DNA from: Acidobacteriota bacterium
GTDB lineage: Bacteria > Acidobacteriota > Terriglobia > Terriglobales > Acidobacteriaceae
NCBI GenBank assembly: GCA_021781255.1
Contig: JAJXXG010001262.1
Coordinates: 1 to 16,239, forward strand
Reading direction: 5' to 3'
Length of the DNA: 16,239 nt
The notes beneath the pieces were generated by a model. That model saw only the letters and a program-made list of their open reading frames with translations, searched no databases and was not told the origin of the DNA. Made by a program: the position numbers and the translations under genes. This document shows positions 14,367 to 16,239 of this stretch, in pieces; within the stretch, counting starts at the first letter, position 1, and every line of letters starts with the position of its first letter.

Positions 14367-15206
14367 TCAAACCCAGGCAGTCGTCAACATGCCGACGCGC
14401 ACCGGAGAGAGCTTAAGGCCGTCTTTGCGGCCTTTGAAGTAGAGCTCGTTGAGCCGATCATGATCCACCTGCTCTGTGCGCTTGAATCCGGCGCAGCGCA
14501 GTTCCTCTTCCAACTCTTCCTGCGCGAAAAAGAGGCGCAACGGTTCCCCAGCCGCTTCCACCCGCTTGGCCAGCGAGTCGAAAACCAGGCGGCGCTTGGG
14601 GCCGAGCGTATCGGGCGAGAACACGTAGTCGAAGCTCACCGCGGTCCCGGCAGGCATTTGTCCAATGGTCGCGAGAGTCGAGCGAAATGCATCGAGCGTG
14701 AGATAGGGCACGACCCCGAGCCAGCCAAAAAATACAGGAGACGTGGCGTCGAATCCTGCCTCGGCAAGTCCGTCTGCCAGCGCCTTGTGCTCAAAATCCA
14801 GCGGGACAAATCTAAGATTGCCGGGCAGTGCAATGCCTGCCTCTGCAAGCATCGCCCGCTTCCACTGCTGCGTGGCCGGAAAGTCCACCTCGAAGACCCG
14901 GAGCGCTGGAAAGGGATTGCGATACGCAAAGGTGTCGAGGCCCGCGCCGAGAACTACATACTGCGCCACTCCCGAGGCAGCCGCGGCCGCCAGCCGGTCT
15001 TCCGCATAGCGGCTGCGCGCCGCCATGAACAGGCGAAAATCGCGCGCCACCGGGTGCATAGCGCGCTCCATATCGCGCTCGAATCCGGAGCCCAGCAGAG
15101 GCACTGAAATGGGGTCGTCCAGAACCAGCGGCCAGTCGATCAGCTGATGTGCGGCGCGGCGAATGGCGACGCGAAGAGCTGTCCTGCTGGCGCGGCCTGT
15201 CTTCAT
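14367..15206 (-). CDS. Class I SAM-dependent methyltransferase (LCM/TIGR00027-like)
   Basis: This 279-residue protein belongs to the leucine carboxyl methyltransferase-like family, whose bacterial members mostly have unknown small-molecule substrates. The family opening SRTAL with a nearby AAH (residues 7-20), then LDDP near 29-32, is present. SAM-binding motif I is VVLGAGLDTFAYR (84-96), the acidic motif is VFEVD (104-108), and VPLDFEH (134-140) and FGWLGVVPYLT (160-170) follow in the usual order. Length is normal. No SD is obvious before the ATG. It lies 38 bases upstream of lptE on the same strand and diverges from the small EamA gene (63-base gap). A link to LPS or envelope chemistry is only suggested by position. 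Family is secure, substrate unknown. Confidence 0.92.
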   Translation of the reverse strand: MKTGRASRTALRVAIRRAAHQLIDWPLVLDDPISVPLLGSGFERDMERAMHPVARDFRLFMAARSRYAEDRLAAAAASGVAQYVVLGAGLDTFAYRNPFPALRVFEVDFPATQQWKRAMLAEAGIALPGNLRFVPLDFEHKALADGLAEAGFDATSPVFFGWLGVVPYLTLDAFRSTLATIGQMPAGTAVSFDYVFSPDTLGPKRRLVFDSLAKRVEAAGEPLRLFFAQEELEEELRCAGFKRTEQVDHDRLNELYFKGRKDGLKLSPVRVGMLTTAWV

Positions 15207-15269
15207 GTTTCAAGTCTAATGCCCGCAAAATCGCCCCCGGCAATGGTCAGCCCGCGTACCATATTTTGT

Positions 15270-15689
15270 ATGACATGGATTGGATGGGCTCTGCTCTCCG
15301 CCGTATTTGCCGCCGCCACCGCCCTGCTGGCCAAGGTTGGCGTAGCCCATGTGGACTCAAACCTCGCCACCGCAATCCGCACCACGGTAGTCCTTGTCTT
15401 TGCCTGGGCCATCGCCATCGGCCTCGGCAAACACGGCGAGATTCGCCTTCTCGACCGCCGGGCCGTCCTTTTCCTCACCCTCTCCGGTCTGGCCACGGGG
15501 CTCTCCTGGCTCTGCTACTTTCGCGCCCTGCAGCTTGGCCCAGCCTCGCGCGTGGCGCCGCTCGACAAACTCAGCGTGCCGCTCGTCATGGTCTTTGCCT
15601 GGCTGCTGCTGGGTGAAAAGCTGACCGTGCCCGTTGTCGCCGGCGGCCTGCTCATCACTGCCGGCGCCGTCGTCATGGTCCTCGGCTAG
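15270..15689 (+). CDS. Single-domain EamA family transporter
   Basis: This 139-residue membrane protein has about five hydrophobic segments and is one EamA domain, half of an ordinary DMT transporter. Strings such as AKVGVAHVDSNLATAIRTTVV (split at about residues 21-41), SWLCYFRALQLG and DKLSVPLVMVFAWLLLGEKL are characteristic of this short group. Such proteins are thought to act as dimers, giving the ten helices of the full-length type. The ATG at 15270 matches the usual family start; the frame extends upstream into the methyltransferase but those residues look noncoding. No SD precedes it; TACCAT at 15257-15262 is 7 bases before the ATG, so a leaderless transcript is possible. Substrate unknown. 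aroK follows 67 bases downstream. Confidence 0.88.
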   Translation: MTWIGWALLSAVFAAATALLAKVGVAHVDSNLATAIRTTVVLVFAWAIAIGLGKHGEIRLLDRRAVLFLTLSGLATGLSWLCYFRALQLGPASRVAPLDKLSVPLVMVFAWLLLGEKLTVPVVAGGLLITAGAVVMVLG

Positions 15690-15692
15690 CCG

Positions 15693-15719
15693 CTGACCAC
15701 CGCGGCGATTCCTTATACT
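15693..15719 (+). promoter_or_regulatory. Possible aroK promoter
   Basis: CTGACC (15693-15698) and TATACT (15714-15719, five of six matches to TATAAT) are separated by 15 bases, shorter than the usual 17. The -10 lies 37 bases before the aroK start. The -35 matches only TGAC, so this is a weak sigma70-type candidate; it would give aroK its own transcript rather than read-through from the small EamA gene. Confidence 0.3.
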
Positions 15720-15756
15720 TGACGAGGCGCCACCTAAACTCAGCAGGAAGGTCCGC

Positions 15757-16239
15757 TTGAATCCCCAGCCCACTCACGCTTCCTCTTCTGCCGTACCGAC
15801 GCGCCGCATCGTTCTCACCGGCTTCATGGGCTCCGGTAAATCCACTGTCGGCCTGCTGGTCGCCCAGCGCCTCGGCTGGCGCTTCCTTGACGTGGATGAC
15901 GTGATCGAGGCCGAAACCGCCATGACCATCGCGCAGATCTTCGCCCAGCTCGGCGAGGCCGCTTTTCGCGATCGCGAGCACTCGACCATCGCCCGCCTCG
16001 CCGCCGCCGATTCCCTCGTGCTGGCCTTGGGCGGCGGAGCCATCGAGCGCGATGAAACCCGCGACCTGCTCCTCGCCGCGCCCGGAACCATCCTCATCCA
16101 TCTCGAGGTCGAGCTGGCCACCACCCTCGCCCGCTGCTGCGGCAGTGAGCAAATCCGCCCCGTCCTCGCCGATCAGGCCAATCTTGCCGCCCGCTACCAG
16201 CGCCGTCTGCCGCTTTACCGCACCGCCCACGTCTCAATC
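15757..16239 (+). CDS. aroK: Shikimate kinase, 3'-truncated by the window edge
   Basis: Shikimate kinase phosphorylates shikimate with ATP in the chorismate pathway. The 161 residues visible carry the P-loop GFMGSGKST (22-30), FLDVDD with Asp45 and Asp47 for magnesium and substrate, AAFRDRE with Arg71 for shikimate binding, LGGGA (91-95) with the glycine triplet of the substrate site, and RPVLAD (134-139) in the lid region; YQRRLPLYR (147-155) is near the C-terminus. The start is TTG at 15757 with AGGAAGG (15745-15751) five bases upstream; the first ~15 residues are extra to the family core, so an internal start is possible, but no better SD is seen. The stop lies beyond the right edge, and a typical family length suggests only a few tens of residues are missing. 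It follows a small EamA gene that is probably unrelated. Confidence 0.93.
   Translation, partial: MNPQPTHASSSAVPTRRIVLTGFMGSGKSTVGLLVAQRLGWRFLDVDDVIEAETAMTIAQIFAQLGEAAFRDREHSTIARLAAADSLVLALGGGAIERDETRDLLLAAPGTILIHLEVELATTLARCCGSEQIRPVLADQANLAARYQRRLPLYRTAHVSI

Overview
This GC-rich bacterial window most likely comes from the chromosome of an acidobacterium of the class Terriglobia. That placement is inference from three things. The first is a secreted S53 (sedolisin-type) peptidase with a long tail of near-identical Ig-like repeats and a glycine-rich, double-hydrophobic, lipobox-like C-terminus. The second is an AsmA-type protein and a single-EamA transporter of the kind I associate with that group. 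The third is the lptE/holA neighbourhood. LptE also implies a diderm cell with LPS. No rRNA, tRNA, CRISPR array, insertion sequence or phage gene was recognised.

Layout, left to right. 1-231 has no convincing gene but holds a 12-bp hairpin just past the peptidase stop and a pair of GCAATTGC palindromes. 232-4935 (minus) is the 1567-residue peptidase, with six ~101-residue repeats. 4936-5561 is a divergent intergenic region with no gene I can support. 5637-6878 (plus) is an EAL-HDOD protein with a degenerate EAL part. 6964-8520 (plus) is an AsmA-family envelope protein whose Shine-Dalgarno sequence lies inside a hairpin. On the minus strand follow a PP2C phosphatase (8585-9331) and, upstream of it, a secreted beta-propeller-like protein (9397-10719). 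Plus-strand genes resume with a ten-helix EamA/DMT transporter (10801-11763) and a bacteriohemerythrin (11866-12273). Minus-strand holA (12278-13444), lptE (13807-14328) and a class I SAM methyltransferase (14367-15206) follow. The window closes on the plus strand with a one-domain EamA protein (15270-15689) and shikimate kinase aroK (15757 to beyond the right edge).

Functionally this is mostly core and envelope content: LPS export (LptE), envelope homeostasis (AsmA), replication clamp loading (HolA), aromatic amino acid synthesis (AroK), signalling (EAL-HDOD, PP2C), small-molecule export (two EamA proteins) and O2/iron sensing or buffering (hemerythrin). I do not see a defence island or a clearly new multi-gene system. 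The most unusual items are the peptidase C-terminus, which reads as a sorting-signal-like segment joined to an internal lipoprotein signal with the only unpaired cysteine of the mature chain; the similar SD-covering hairpins before the AsmA and PP2C genes, which share a CACGTGTnCAC element; and the hairpin and long gap that separate lptE from holA.
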